Assembly (NCBI RefSeq): GCF_000720255.1
Contig: NZ_JOJE01000003.1
Span: 124,001-188,000, forward strand
DNA: 64,000 bases
From: Streptomyces griseus subsp. griseus
Lineage (GTDB): Bacteria; Actinomycetota; Actinomycetes; Streptomycetales; Streptomycetaceae
Reading direction: 5' to 3'
Shown here: piece after piece, positions 25,146 through 33,363 of the stretch
Layout: the number at the start of each line of letters is the position of its first letter
Numbering within the stretch: the first letter of the stretch is position 1
Program-made: the position numbers and the translations under genes
The notes under the pieces: model-generated
Seen by the model: the letters and a program-made list of their open reading frames with translations, nothing else
The model's database searches: none
Told to the model about the DNA's origin: nothing

Positions 25146-25523
25146 TCAGTCCAGGAACTCCCCGTCGACGTAGACCCACGCCCCGTCGACCCGCTCGAAC
25201 CGGCTGCGCTCGTGCAGCGCCCCGCCCCGGAACGAGGCACGGAAGGTCACCGTCCCGGCGGTGTGGAAGGCCGTACCGTCCGCCTTGTCGAGGATCTCCA
25301 GACCCGTCCAGCGCATCCCCGGGTCGAAGTCGACCCGGGCCGGGCGCGTGAGCGGATGCCAGGTCCGCAGCAGGTACGCCTCGTCCCGGCGGGAGAACGC
25401 GCTGTAGCGCGACCGCATCAGAGCCTCGGCGGTCGGGGCCGCGGCCTCACCCCGGTGGAATCGGCCGCAGCACGCGTCGTAGGCCTCGGCGAGACCGCAA
25501 GGGCAGGGAGTACGTCGGGACAT
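25146..25523 (-). CDS. YchJ/UPF0225 family SEC-C-like metal-binding protein
   Basis: This 125-residue protein begins MSRRTPCPCGLAEAYDACCG, a zinc-binding SEC-C-like motif with Cys at residues 7, 9, 18 and 19. Next come the family segment EALMRSRYSAF and a Trp-rich NTF2-like core. The biochemical role is not established. ATG 25523 is chosen because the family motif follows immediately; the frame stays open into the adjacent 15-bp repeat array, which would add an unlikely N-terminus. Confidence 0.82.
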   Translation of the reverse strand: MSRRTPCPCGLAEAYDACCGRFHRGEAAAPTAEALMRSRYSAFSRRDEAYLLRTWHPLTRPARVDFDPGMRWTGLEILDKADGTAFHTAGTVTFRASFRGGALHERSRFERVDGAWVYVDGEFLD

Positions 25524-25535
25524 GCCCCCATTCTG

Positions 25536-25625
25536 CTGCACCCGCACCTACCCCATCCGCATCTACCGCATCCGCACCTACTGCATCCGCACCTACTGCA
25601 TCCGCACCTACTGCACCCGCACCTA
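25536..25625 (-). repeat. 15-bp minisatellite, six copies, carrying in-frame stops
   Basis: There are six contiguous units of the form CTGCATCCGCACCTA with small variants. The last unit contains the M1 peptidase stop codon. Read on the minus strand, every unit gives TAG in the peptidase frame (25625, 25610, 25595, 25580, 25565, 25550). The array separates the peptidase from the YchJ-like gene. Direct abutting units without spacers exclude a CRISPR array. Confidence 0.9.
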
Positions 25626-27035
25626 CGCCGAGGGCAGCGGCGGCAGCGCCGTTCCGTGCACCCAGGCCGCGAACAGCTCGTCCAACGGCTCAGGAGCGAA
25701 CCGGGCCACATGCGCGGTGAACGTCGTCGTGGTCACGGAGCCGCCCCGGTGCAGCGCGGCCCAGCCGCGCAGCATACGGAAGAACGCGTCGTCGCCCATC
25801 GCGCACCGCACCGCGTGCATGGTCAGCCCGCCCCGCTCGTAGAGCCGGTCGTCGAACATCGACTTCCGCCCCGGATCGGCCAGTCGCAGGTCCTGCGGCA
25901 GCGACGACAGCAACCGGTGTGCGGCGGCGGCGAGTTGCTGCGCACTGCGGCCGCCCGAGCGCTCCGACCACAGCCACTCCGCGTACTTGGCGAACCCCTC
26001 GTTGAGCCAGATGTGCCGCCAGTCGGCGATGGAGACGCTGTTGCCGAACCACTGGTGCGCCAGCTCGTGCGCGACCAGCCGCTCCGAACCCCGCGCCCCG
26101 TCCACGTGGTTGGACCCGAACAGCGACAACCCCTGTGCCTCGACGGGTACGTCGAGCTCCTCCTCGGTGACCACCACCGCGTACTCACCGAACGGATACG
26201 GCCCGAACAGCTCCTGGAACAGCTCCATCATCACGGGCTGCCGTGCGAAGTCCCGCGAGAACTCCGGCAGCAGGTGCGCCGGGATGTGCCCGTGCTGCGG
26301 CACTCCGCCGAGCCCCGGGTCCCCGAGCAGCACCGTCTGGTACTTCCCGATCGCCAGCCCGACCAGATAGCTGGACGTCGGCGCCGACTGCTCGAACACC
26401 CAGGTGGTCGTGGAGGCCTTCGTCGTCCGGGTCAGCAGCCGCCCGCCCGCCACCACCGTGTACGCGGACGGCGTGGTGACCGACAGCAGGTAGGACGCCT
26501 TGTCGGCGGGCCGGTCGTTGCACGGGTACCAGGACGGCGCCCCGACGGGCTGGCTCGCCACCAGCGCCCCGTCGCCCAGCTCCTCCCAGCCGAGACCTCC
26601 CCACGGGCTGTTGACCGGCTTGGGGTTGCCCGACCAGTGCACCTCCACCGTGAAGGCGGCTCCCGCCCGGACCGGCTTGGCCGGACGCACCCGCAGCTTG
26701 CCGCCCCGGTGGGTGTAGTGCGCCTGCCTGCCGTCCACACGGACCCGGCCGACCCGGAAGTCGGCCAGGTTCAGCTGGAACTCGGCGAGCGGCGAGCGCC
26801 CCGCGATGGCGTTGATCCGGGCCGTGCCCGACAGCCGGTTGGGTGCCGGCCGGTAGTCCAGCGCGAGCTCGTAGCGGTGCACCCGGTAGCGGCCATCGCC
26901 GTTCGCCGGGAAGTACGGGTCCGGACCCACTGACTGCTGAACTGCCACTGCCGCGTCTGCTCCCTGCGCCGTCTCGCCACCGCCCACCGGTGCACCGCCC
27001 GCCGGTTCCGAGTGGCCCGCGCTCAGGGACGCCAT
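25623..27035 (-). CDS. M1 family zinc metallopeptidase, linked to Pls-type synthetase
   Basis: This 470-residue aminopeptidase-fold protein has a zinc site HELAHQW near residue 328 and NEGFAKYAEW about 20 residues later, giving HExxH-x18-E. The usual GAMEN exopeptidase motif is replaced by VPVEAQGLS. The length is about half that of PepN, as in compact actinobacterial M1 enzymes. Its start overlaps the synthetase stop by 13 bp, so it should be translationally coupled. From memory, epsilon-poly-lysine degrading enzymes of producers are zinc aminopeptidases encoded beside pls, which suggests a hydrolase for the synthetase product. There is no obvious signal peptide. Confidence 0.88.
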   Translation of the reverse strand: MASLSAGHSEPAGGAPVGGGETAQGADAAVAVQQSVGPDPYFPANGDGRYRVHRYELALDYRPAPNRLSGTARINAIAGRSPLAEFQLNLADFRVGRVRVDGRQAHYTHRGGKLRVRPAKPVRAGAAFTVEVHWSGNPKPVNSPWGGLGWEELGDGALVASQPVGAPSWYPCNDRPADKASYLLSVTTPSAYTVVAGGRLLTRTTKASTTTWVFEQSAPTSSYLVGLAIGKYQTVLLGDPGLGGVPQHGHIPAHLLPEFSRDFARQPVMMELFQELFGPYPFGEYAVVVTEEELDVPVEAQGLSLFGSNHVDGARGSERLVAHELAHQWFGNSVSIADWRHIWLNEGFAKYAEWLWSERSGGRSAQQLAAAAHRLLSSLPQDLRLADPGRKSMFDDRLYERGGLTMHAVRCAMGDDAFFRMLRGWAALHRGGSVTTTTFTAHVARFAPEPLDELFAAWVHGTALPPLPSA

Positions 27036-30000
27036 GCCTCGATCGGGTTGCCGAGCCAGCGGGTGTCGTCGGGGACGGACTCCGCGGCCATGACGAGCGA
27101 CGCGGGACCCAGTGTCGTACGGGCCCCCACCGTGCTGTCGGGCAGCACGATGCCGCCAGGGCCCAGCGTCGCGCCCTCACGGAGGACCACCGTACCCGTA
27201 CGCAAGATCCGGTCGTGGAAGAGGTGTGTCTGCAGCACACACCCCCGGTTCACCGTGGCGGCGTCCTCCAGGGTCACCAGATCCGTCTCGGGCAGCCAGT
27301 AGCTCTCCACCCAGACCCCCCGGCCGATCCGCGCCCCCAGCCCGCGCAGGCACGCCGTCATCACCGGCGTCCCCGGCACCGCCCCGGCCAGCCATGGCAC
27401 CGCCACCACCTCGACGAAGGTGTCCGCCAGCTCGTTGCGCCACACGAAGGAGCTCCACAGCGGATGCTCACCCGCGCGGTGCCGCCCCACGAGCAGCCAC
27501 TTCGCGACGATCGACACCAGTGCGGCCGCACCGCCCGCCGCCAGCAGCACCAGCCCCGACAGCAGCGGCGCCCAGCCCCCCAGCGCGCACAGCGCCGCCA
27601 CGGTCAGCACCGCCAGCGCCGCCGAACAGAACACCGGCACCAGCCGGCACAGCTCCACCAGCCCACGCGCCCACAGCAGCCGCGCCGGCGGGTCGTAGGT
27701 CAGGCTGCCGTCGCCGTCGGCGGCGTGCCGGGGCAGCCTGACCGGCGGCAGCCCGAGGTAGGAGCTGCCCTTCTTCGCCTTCTTCGGCGTCGCCGACAGC
27801 ACCCCGACAAGACCGCCGTCCGGCACTGACCGCCCCGGAGCGGTCATCCCCGAGTTGCCGAGGAACGCCCGCCGCCCGATCTCCGCCCGCCCGATCCGCA
27901 CCCAGCCTCCACCGAGCTCGTACGGCGCGGTCAGCGTGTCGTCGGCGAGGAAGGCCCCCTCGCCCACCGTGGTCAGGCTCGGCAGAGCGAGCACCGTCGA
28001 CACCTCCGCGCCCTTGCCGATCCGCATCCCGAGCAGCCGCAGCCACACCGGCGTGACCAGCCCCGCGTACAGCGGGAACAGCGTCTCCCGCGAGCGGTCC
28101 ATCAGCTGCGTGACCGTCCACGCCTGCCATCCGGTCCTGCCGTGCGTCGGATACGTCCCCTCTCGCAGCCCCAGGCTCAGCAGCCGCACGGCGACCAGCA
28201 GCAGCCCGGCGTACACCAGCCCGTAGGCGAGCGTCGCCGGCACCAGCGCGAGCGCGGCGCCCCGCAGCGGCGCCTCCGGGGTGACGAACAGCAGGGCGAC
28301 GGCGACGGCCGCGGCGCCCGCCACCACCGGCAGCAGCGTCAGCCCGAACCCGGTCAGGCCGTACATCGCCCGCCAGTACCCGCCCCGCGCCGGCCGCTCC
28401 TTCGGCCAGTTGCGCTTGGCCCTGCCCAGCTTGACCGCGGGCGCGCCCGCCCACCGCTGACCGGTGGGGATCTGTCCGGTGACCGCCGAACCCGGCGCCA
28501 CCTCGGCCCGCTTGCCGACCCGGGCGCCCGGGAAGAGCATGCTGCGGGTGCCCACGACGGCGTGCGCGCCCACCTTGACCGGCCCGATCTCCAGCCGGTC
28601 GCCGTCCAGCCAGTGCCCCGACAGATCCACCTCGGACTCGACCGCCGCTCCCCGGCCCAGCTTGAGCATCCCGGTGACCGGCGGCAACGAGTGCAGATCC
28701 ACGTCAGGGCCGACCTTGGCACCCAGCGCCCGCGCGTACCGCTCCAGCCAGGACCCCGTCAGCGAGGTCGCCCCGGTGAACTCGGCGAGCCGCTCGGCCG
28801 TCCACAGCCGCAGATGGACACCACCGCCCCGGGCGTACGTACCCGGCCGCACCCCCTTCAGCAGCAACCGGGCCCCGCCCGCGGCGAGCGCGAGCCGTCC
28901 CGGCGGGCTGAAGAAGAGGACGGCCCCCACGGCGACGAGCCACCACGGCGCGGTCGGCAGCCAGGAGTAGGCGGGCAGCAGGTTGCCGAGCGCGGCCAGC
29001 GCCACCGTCCAGCGCAGCCCGAGCACCGTGAACAGCGGGACGAGCAGCAGCAGTTGCACCGCCTGGGCGCGCAGCGGCACCGGGGCGACCACCCGCGCGC
29101 CGCCGTCGTCCTGCGCCGACGCCTGCAGCCGACGGGCCAGCTTGCGCAGGGTCGGCCGCTGGTAGATGTCGAGGACGGCGGCGCTCGGGTAGCGGGTGCG
29201 CAGCCGAGTGGTGAGCTGGGCGGCGGCCAGACTGCTGCCGCCGATCGCGAAGAAGTCGTCCTGGGCACTGGTGACGGGGATGCCGAGCACTTCCGTCCAC
29301 TGCTCGGCCAGCCAGGCCTCGGTGCCGTAGAGCCGCTCGGCCGGCCCGCCGGTCTCCAGGCCCTCCAGCGGCCACGGCAGGGCGTTGCGGTCCACCTTGC
29401 CGCTGGTCCGGGTCGGCAGGTCGGCCACCGGCGCGAGCAGCGGGACCAGGGCGGCGGGCAGCTCGGCGCGCAACCGCTGCACGGCCGCCGCGTGGTCCCA
29501 GCCGTCCTGTGTGACGACATAGCCGACGAGGAGCTGGTTGCCGCTGCGCGCGGTGCGTACGGCGGCGGCCGCGCCCGCGACGCCGGGCAGTGCCTGAAGG
29601 GCCGAGTCCACCTCGCCGAGCTCGATGCGGCGCCCGCCCAGCTTGATCTGCTCGTCGGCCCGCCCGAGGAAGACCAGCCCCTCGGCGTCGGCGCGTACGA
29701 GGTCGCCGCTGCGGTACGCGCGCTCCCAGCCCAGCGACTGCAGCGGCGCGTACTTCTCCGCGTCCTTCTCGGCGTCCAGGTACCGGGCGAGCCCGACCCC
29801 GCCGATCACCAACTGCCCGCTGCCGCCCATCGGTACCGGATCCCCGGCCTCGTCGACCACGGCCAGCTCCCAGCCGTCCAACGGCAGCCCGATCCGGATC
29901 GGTTCCGCACCGGTCATCAGCGCCGCACACGCCACCACGGTCGCCTCGGTCGGTCCGTAGGTGTTCCAGACCTCCCGCCCCTCCGTCACCAGCCGCTGCG

Positions 30001-30877
30001 CCAGCTCCGGCGGGCACGCCTCACCGCCGAAGATCAGCAGCCGTACGTCGTTGAGGGCCTCCGGCTCCCACAGCGCGGCCAGTGTCGGCACGGTCGAGAC
30101 GACGGTGATCTCCTGCTCCACCAGCCACGGCCCGAGATCGGCACCGCTCCTGACCTGCGCGCGCGGCACCGGCACCAGACAGGCCCCGTACCGCCACGCC
30201 AGCCACATCTCCTCGCAGGACGCGTCGAACGCCACCGACAGCCCCGCCATGACCCGGTCACCGGGCCCGATCGGGTCCTCGGTGAGGAACAGCGCCGACT
30301 CGGCGTCCACGAACGCGGCCGCACTGCGGTGGCTCACGGCGACACCCTTGGGCTTCCCGGTGGAACCGGAGGTGAAGATCACCCACGCGTCGTGCTCGGT
30401 GCCGGGCCGCCGGGCGGGCACCTCTGAGACGCCGTGCGCGGCGATCCCGTGCCCCTCGCCGACGACGGCCCGCACGTCCGCCTCCCCGAAGACCAACTCG
30501 GCCCGCTCGTCCGGGTCCTCGGCGTCCACAGGCACATAGGCGGCGCCGGCGGCGAGCACGGCGAGAATCGCCACGTACAGGTCGTTCGTCCCGGACGGGA
30601 CCCGGACACCCACCCGGTCGCCCAGACCGGCCCCGGCCGCGGCCAGCCGGCGCCGCAGCCGCTCCACCTCGACGGCGAGCCCGCGGTACGTCAGCCGGGA
30701 CGTGCCGTCGTCCAGCGCGAGTTCGTCCGGGTAGGACCGCACGGACGCGTCGAACACGTCGACCAGCGTGCGGGGAGAGGCCGCCGGACCCCCGGAGAAA
30801 CGTGCCCGGTCACCGAACCGTTCGCGGATCTCTTCGTCGAGCAGGCCGAGAGCACTGCCCTCGTGTATGGCTGCCAT
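27023..30877 (-). CDS. Pls/PosA-type non-ribosomal homopoly(amino acid) synthetase
   Basis: This 1284-residue protein has the unusual order A-T-membrane segments-three tandem domains known from epsilon-poly-L-lysine synthetase. The adenylation domain (about residues 20-500) has FTSGSTGKPKGV, NTYGPTEATV and SGKVDRNALP. The carrier domain has IGGSSLAAA with Ser549 as the phosphopantetheine site. After residue 605 come six hydrophobic segments in three pairs, separated by repeats rich in Gly and Val like left-handed beta-helix acyltransferases. There is no conventional condensation or thioesterase domain. My alignment to GrsA gives the pocket D-A-E-T-I-G-T-V-V-K, close to a lysine code. It is cotranscribed with the M1 peptidase gene. 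ATG 30877 follows GAGGA. Confidence 0.9.
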   Translation of the reverse strand: MAAIHEGSALGLLDEEIRERFGDRARFSGGPAASPRTLVDVFDASVRSYPDELALDDGTSRLTYRGLAVEVERLRRRLAAAGAGLGDRVGVRVPSGTNDLYVAILAVLAAGAAYVPVDAEDPDERAELVFGEADVRAVVGEGHGIAAHGVSEVPARRPGTEHDAWVIFTSGSTGKPKGVAVSHRSAAAFVDAESALFLTEDPIGPGDRVMAGLSVAFDASCEEMWLAWRYGACLVPVPRAQVRSGADLGPWLVEQEITVVSTVPTLAALWEPEALNDVRLLIFGGEACPPELAQRLVTEGREVWNTYGPTEATVVACAALMTGAEPIRIGLPLDGWELAVVDEAGDPVPMGGSGQLVIGGVGLARYLDAEKDAEKYAPLQSLGWERAYRSGDLVRADAEGLVFLGRADEQIKLGGRRIELGEVDSALQALPGVAGAAAAVRTARSGNQLLVGYVVTQDGWDHAAAVQRLRAELPAALVPLLAPVADLPTRTSGKVDRNALPWPLEGLETGGPAERLYGTEAWLAEQWTEVLGIPVTSAQDDFFAIGGSSLAAAQLTTRLRTRYPSAAVLDIYQRPTLRKLARRLQASAQDDGGARVVAPVPLRAQAVQLLLLVPLFTVLGLRWTVALAALGNLLPAYSWLPTAPWWLVAVGAVLFFSPPGRLALAAGGARLLLKGVRPGTYARGGGVHLRLWTAERLAEFTGATSLTGSWLERYARALGAKVGPDVDLHSLPPVTGMLKLGRGAAVESEVDLSGHWLDGDRLEIGPVKVGAHAVVGTRSMLFPGARVGKRAEVAPGSAVTGQIPTGQRWAGAPAVKLGRAKRNWPKERPARGGYWRAMYGLTGFGLTLLPVVAGAAAVAVALLFVTPEAPLRGAALALVPATLAYGLVYAGLLLVAVRLLSLGLREGTYPTHGRTGWQAWTVTQLMDRSRETLFPLYAGLVTPVWLRLLGMRIGKGAEVSTVLALPSLTTVGEGAFLADDTLTAPYELGGGWVRIGRAEIGRRAFLGNSGMTAPGRSVPDGGLVGVLSATPKKAKKGSSYLGLPPVRLPRHAADGDGSLTYDPPARLLWARGLVELCRLVPVFCSAALAVLTVAALCALGGWAPLLSGLVLLAAGGAAALVSIVAKWLLVGRHRAGEHPLWSSFVWRNELADTFVEVVAVPWLAGAVPGTPVMTACLRGLGARIGRGVWVESYWLPETDLVTLEDAATVNRGCVLQTHLFHDRILRTGTVVLREGATLGPGGIVLPDSTVGARTTLGPASLVMAAESVPDDTRWLGNPIEAWRP

Positions 30878-31105
30878 CGGGTCCTCGCGTCTCGATCCCG
30901 GAAGCCTCCGGGGCGCCGGCGGGTCCGCAGGTCTGCCTGGGGTTGTCCGGTCCAGCCTCGTAACAAGCCGGAAATTTTAGTACGACGCTAGGCTCGCCCC
31001 CTTCTGTCGGCCACTCGGCACGGCCGTTCGGGGGTGTGGGGTGGAGCGAGTGGACGGCGCTGACCTGCGTGATCTTCGTGCCGACGAGAGATCGCCCACA
31101 TAAAC

Positions 31106-31142
31106 GAGTGAGGGCCGCGACCCGTGGTCGCGACCCTCACTC
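31106..31142 (-). terminator. terminator downstream of tRNA-Leu
   Basis: A 16-bp stem with one mismatch, GAGTGAGGGCCGCGAC against GTCGCGACCCTCACTC around CCGTG, begins nine bases after the tRNA 3' end. There is no long T run, as is usual in this GC range. Confidence 0.7.
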
Positions 31143-31150
31143 ATCTCGTG

Positions 31151-31235
31151 TGTCCGAGGGGGGACTTGAACCCCCACGCCCGATAAAGGGCACTAGCACC
31201 TCAAGCTAGCGCGTCTGCCATTCCGCCACCCGGAC
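31151..31235 (-). tRNA. tRNA-Leu (anticodon GAG)
   Basis: This 85-base gene has a long variable arm, as expected for leucine. The acceptor strands GTCCGGG and CTCGGAC pair with one G-U and are followed by discriminator A. The anticodon stem GCTAG/CTAGT encloses CTTGAGGT, anticodon GAG reading CUC. The T arm is GGGGG-TTCAAGT-CCCCC. The 3' CCA is not encoded. Confidence 0.95.
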
Positions 31236-31463
31236 AAGGTGTCTGTCGCGCGGGTCTCCCCGCCGCGACAGAGGAAACATTACCAGGCTTTCGATGGCGT
31301 CCTGATCACCCCCGGGGCCGAGCCCGGTCCCGCCCCGGATGGCCGTCCGGCCCCCGCTTCTCGCGTGAACGGCGTGTGACGGGCCGGGACCGGCCTTGGG
31401 CCGGGGCGGGAGGAGAGGGAGGATGAGGGGGACCGACCAGCAGTGACAGTGGGAGGAAGCAGC

Positions 31464-32789
31464 GTGAGCGAGACGGACACGGCCAGGAGCGTCACCGGCG
31501 AGGACGAGGTCGTGGACCTCTGCCGCGAGCTGATCCAGATCGACACCAGCAACTACGGCGACCACTCGGGCCCGGGCGAGCGCAAGGCGGCCGAGTACGT
31601 CGCCGAGAAGCTCGCCGAGGTCGGGCTCGAACCGCAGATCTTCGAGTCGCACCCGGGCCGCGCCTCCACCGTGGCCCGCATCCAGGGCGAGGACCCCTCC
31701 AGGCCCGCGCTGCTCATCCACGGCCACACCGACGTCGTACCGGCCAACGCGGCCGACTGGACCCACCACCCCTTCTCGGGCGAGGTCGCCGACGGGTGCG
31801 TCTGGGGCCGGGGGGCCGTCGACATGAAGGACATGGACGCGATGACCCTGGCGGTCGTCCGCGACCGGCTGCGCAGCGGGCGCCGGCCCCCGCGCGACAT
31901 CGTCCTCGCCTTCCTCGCGGACGAGGAGGCGGGCGGCAAGTTCGGCGCCCGGTACCTCGTCGACCACCACCGGGACCTCTTCGACGGCGTCACCGAGGCG
32001 ATCAGCGAGGTGGGTGGGTTCTCGTTCACCGTGAGCGAGCAGCGGCGGCTCTACCTGATCCAGACGGCCGAGAAGGGCATGCACTGGATGAAGCTCACCG
32101 TGGCCGGCACGGCGGGGCACGGGTCGATGATCCACCGGGACAACGCGATCACGGAGCTGTCGGAGGCCGTCGCACGGCTCGGCCGCCACACCTTCCCGGT
32201 GCGGGTCACCAAGACCACCCGGGCCTTCCTCGACGAACTCGGCGACGCGCTCGGCACCGAACTCGACCCCGAGAACATGGAGGGCACGCTCGCCAGGCTC
32301 GGCGGCATCGCCAAGCTCATCGGCGCGACACTGAGCAACACGGCCAACCCCACCCAGCTGGGCGCCGGTTACAAGGTCAACGTCATCCCCGGCGAGGCCA
32401 CCGCGCACGTCGACGGGCGGTTCCTGCCCGGGCACGAGGAGGAGTTCCTCGCCGACCTCGACCGGATCCTCGGGCCCAAGGTGCGACGGGAGGACGTGCA
32501 CGCCGACAAGGCCGTCGAGACCACCTTCGACGGGGCACTCGTGGACGCCATGCAGTCCGCGCTGCTCGCCGAGGACCCGGCCGCGAAGGCGATTCCCTAC
32601 ATGCTCTCCGGCGGCACCGACGCCAAGTCCTTCGACGACCTCGGCATCCGGGGCTTCGGCTTCGCGCCGCTGAAGCTGCCGCCGGAGCTGGACTTCGCCG
32701 GCATGTTCCACGGCGTCGACGAGCGGGTGCCGGTGGACGGGCTGAAGTTCGGCGTGCGGGTGCTCGACCGCTTCATCGACGCGTCCTGA
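31464..32789 (+). CDS. M20/M25/M40 family metallo-hydrolase
   Basis: This 441-residue cytosolic di-zinc peptidase or amidohydrolase has the zinc ligands in HGHTDVVP (about residue 88), RGAVDMKD (the bridging Asp) and DEEAGG (catalytic Glu). A C-terminal His-containing segment FAGMFHGVDERVP completes the site. The lid/dimerisation domain lies between. Members include ArgE, DapE and carnosinases; this one cannot be assigned a substrate. GTG 31464 is preferred because GGAGGAAG lies just upstream; GTG 31443 is possible. Confidence 0.88.
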   Translation: MSETDTARSVTGEDEVVDLCRELIQIDTSNYGDHSGPGERKAAEYVAEKLAEVGLEPQIFESHPGRASTVARIQGEDPSRPALLIHGHTDVVPANAADWTHHPFSGEVADGCVWGRGAVDMKDMDAMTLAVVRDRLRSGRRPPRDIVLAFLADEEAGGKFGARYLVDHHRDLFDGVTEAISEVGGFSFTVSEQRRLYLIQTAEKGMHWMKLTVAGTAGHGSMIHRDNAITELSEAVARLGRHTFPVRVTKTTRAFLDELGDALGTELDPENMEGTLARLGGIAKLIGATLSNTANPTQLGAGYKVNVIPGEATAHVDGRFLPGHEEEFLADLDRILGPKVRREDVHADKAVETTFDGALVDAMQSALLAEDPAAKAIPYMLSGGTDAKSFDDLGIRGFGFAPLKLPPELDFAGMFHGVDERVPVDGLKFGVRVLDRFIDAS

Positions 32790-32800
32790 GAACACGTGGG

Positions 32801-32830
32801 AGAACGCGGGAGACCGCGGGAGAACGCGGG
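32801..32830 (+). repeat. 10-bp tandem repeat, three copies
   Basis: AGAACGCGGG, AGACCGCGGG and AGAACGCGGG follow each other just after the M20 stop, with a degenerate 12-base copy before them. It is a small minisatellite in the chpH upstream region. Confidence 0.75.
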
Positions 32831-32892
32831 AGACTTCTGTATTCGGGCGCGTGTGCGGAAGTTCCTGAGAAGGGTGAATGCGACCATAAGCT

Positions 32893-32920
32893 CGTAGCCT
32901 GATTACTCCCTCCTCGTTAC
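32893..32920 (+). promoter_or_regulatory. candidate BldN (ECF sigma) promoter of chpH
   Basis: CGTAGC at 32893, a 16-base spacer and CGTTAC at 32915 resemble the BldN-type consensus as I recall it, CGTAAC-N16-CGTTGA. BldN is known to drive chaplin genes. Transcription would begin near 32927, leaving a short leader of about 43 bases. Confidence 0.55.
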
Positions 32921-32927
32921 AGGTGAT

Positions 32928-32948
32928 GCGATCAGCGAACTGGATCGC
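32928..32948 (+). promoter_or_regulatory. stem-loop at the 5' end of the chpH leader
   Basis: GCGATC and GATCGC form a perfect 6-bp stem around a 9-base loop, followed at once by TTTT and then the GGAGG ribosome site. It would sit at the very 5' end of the predicted mRNA and may stabilise or attenuate it. Confidence 0.5.
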
Positions 32949-32969
32949 TTTTGCCTACAAGGAGGAATA

Positions 32970-33203
32970 ATGATCAAGAAGGTCGTCGCCGCTGCGGCTG
33001 CCACCGGTGGCCTCGTTCTCGCCGGCGCGGGCCTGGCCGTCGCCGACTCCGGTGCCCAGGGTGCCGCCGTGCACTCCCCGGGTGTCGTTTCCGGCAACGT
33101 CGTTCAGGTGCCCGTTCACGTCCCGGTGAACGTGTGCGGCAACACGATCTCCGTGATCGGTCTGCTGAACCCCGCCTTCGGCAACGTCTGCATCAACAAG
33201 TGA
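32970..33203 (+). CDS. chpH: short chaplin ChpH
   Basis: This is a 77-residue secreted surface protein. A Sec signal at residues 1-25 ends AVADS. The rest is one chaplin domain with SPGVVSGN, VNVCGNTISVIGLLNPAFGN and the disulfide pair Cys56/Cys74. Short chaplins assemble into amyloid-like films that make aerial hyphae hydrophobic. The sequence is nearly that of S. coelicolor ChpH as I recall it, and the position before a long chaplin also matches. GGAGG precedes ATG 32970. Confidence 0.96.
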   Translation: MIKKVVAAAAATGGLVLAGAGLAVADSGAQGAAVHSPGVVSGNVVQVPVHVPVNVCGNTISVIGLLNPAFGNVCINK

Positions 33204-33232
33204 CGTCGACCCTCTAGGGGGGCGTCCACTGG

Positions 33233-33271
33233 GTCGGCCCCGGAGCGCGCGCCATGCGCTCCGGGGCCGAC
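33233..33271 (+). terminator. terminator downstream of chpH
   Basis: There is a perfect 16-bp stem, GTCGGCCCCGGAGCGC and its complement, with a 7-base loop. The sequence CGGTCTTTT follows, giving a T-rich tail. Confidence 0.88.
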
Positions 33272-33363
33272 CGGTCTTTTCGCGATCATTTCCCGCACGG
33301 AGAACTCGCGACAAGGACTCGTGGCAAGAATTTCGAGACAAGGTCGAAGGCAGGGATTGAGCA

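Noticed and set aside
25536..25625. Possible CRISPR array
   Set aside because: Units are 15 bp, contiguous and without spacers; no cas genes are present. It is a minisatellite.
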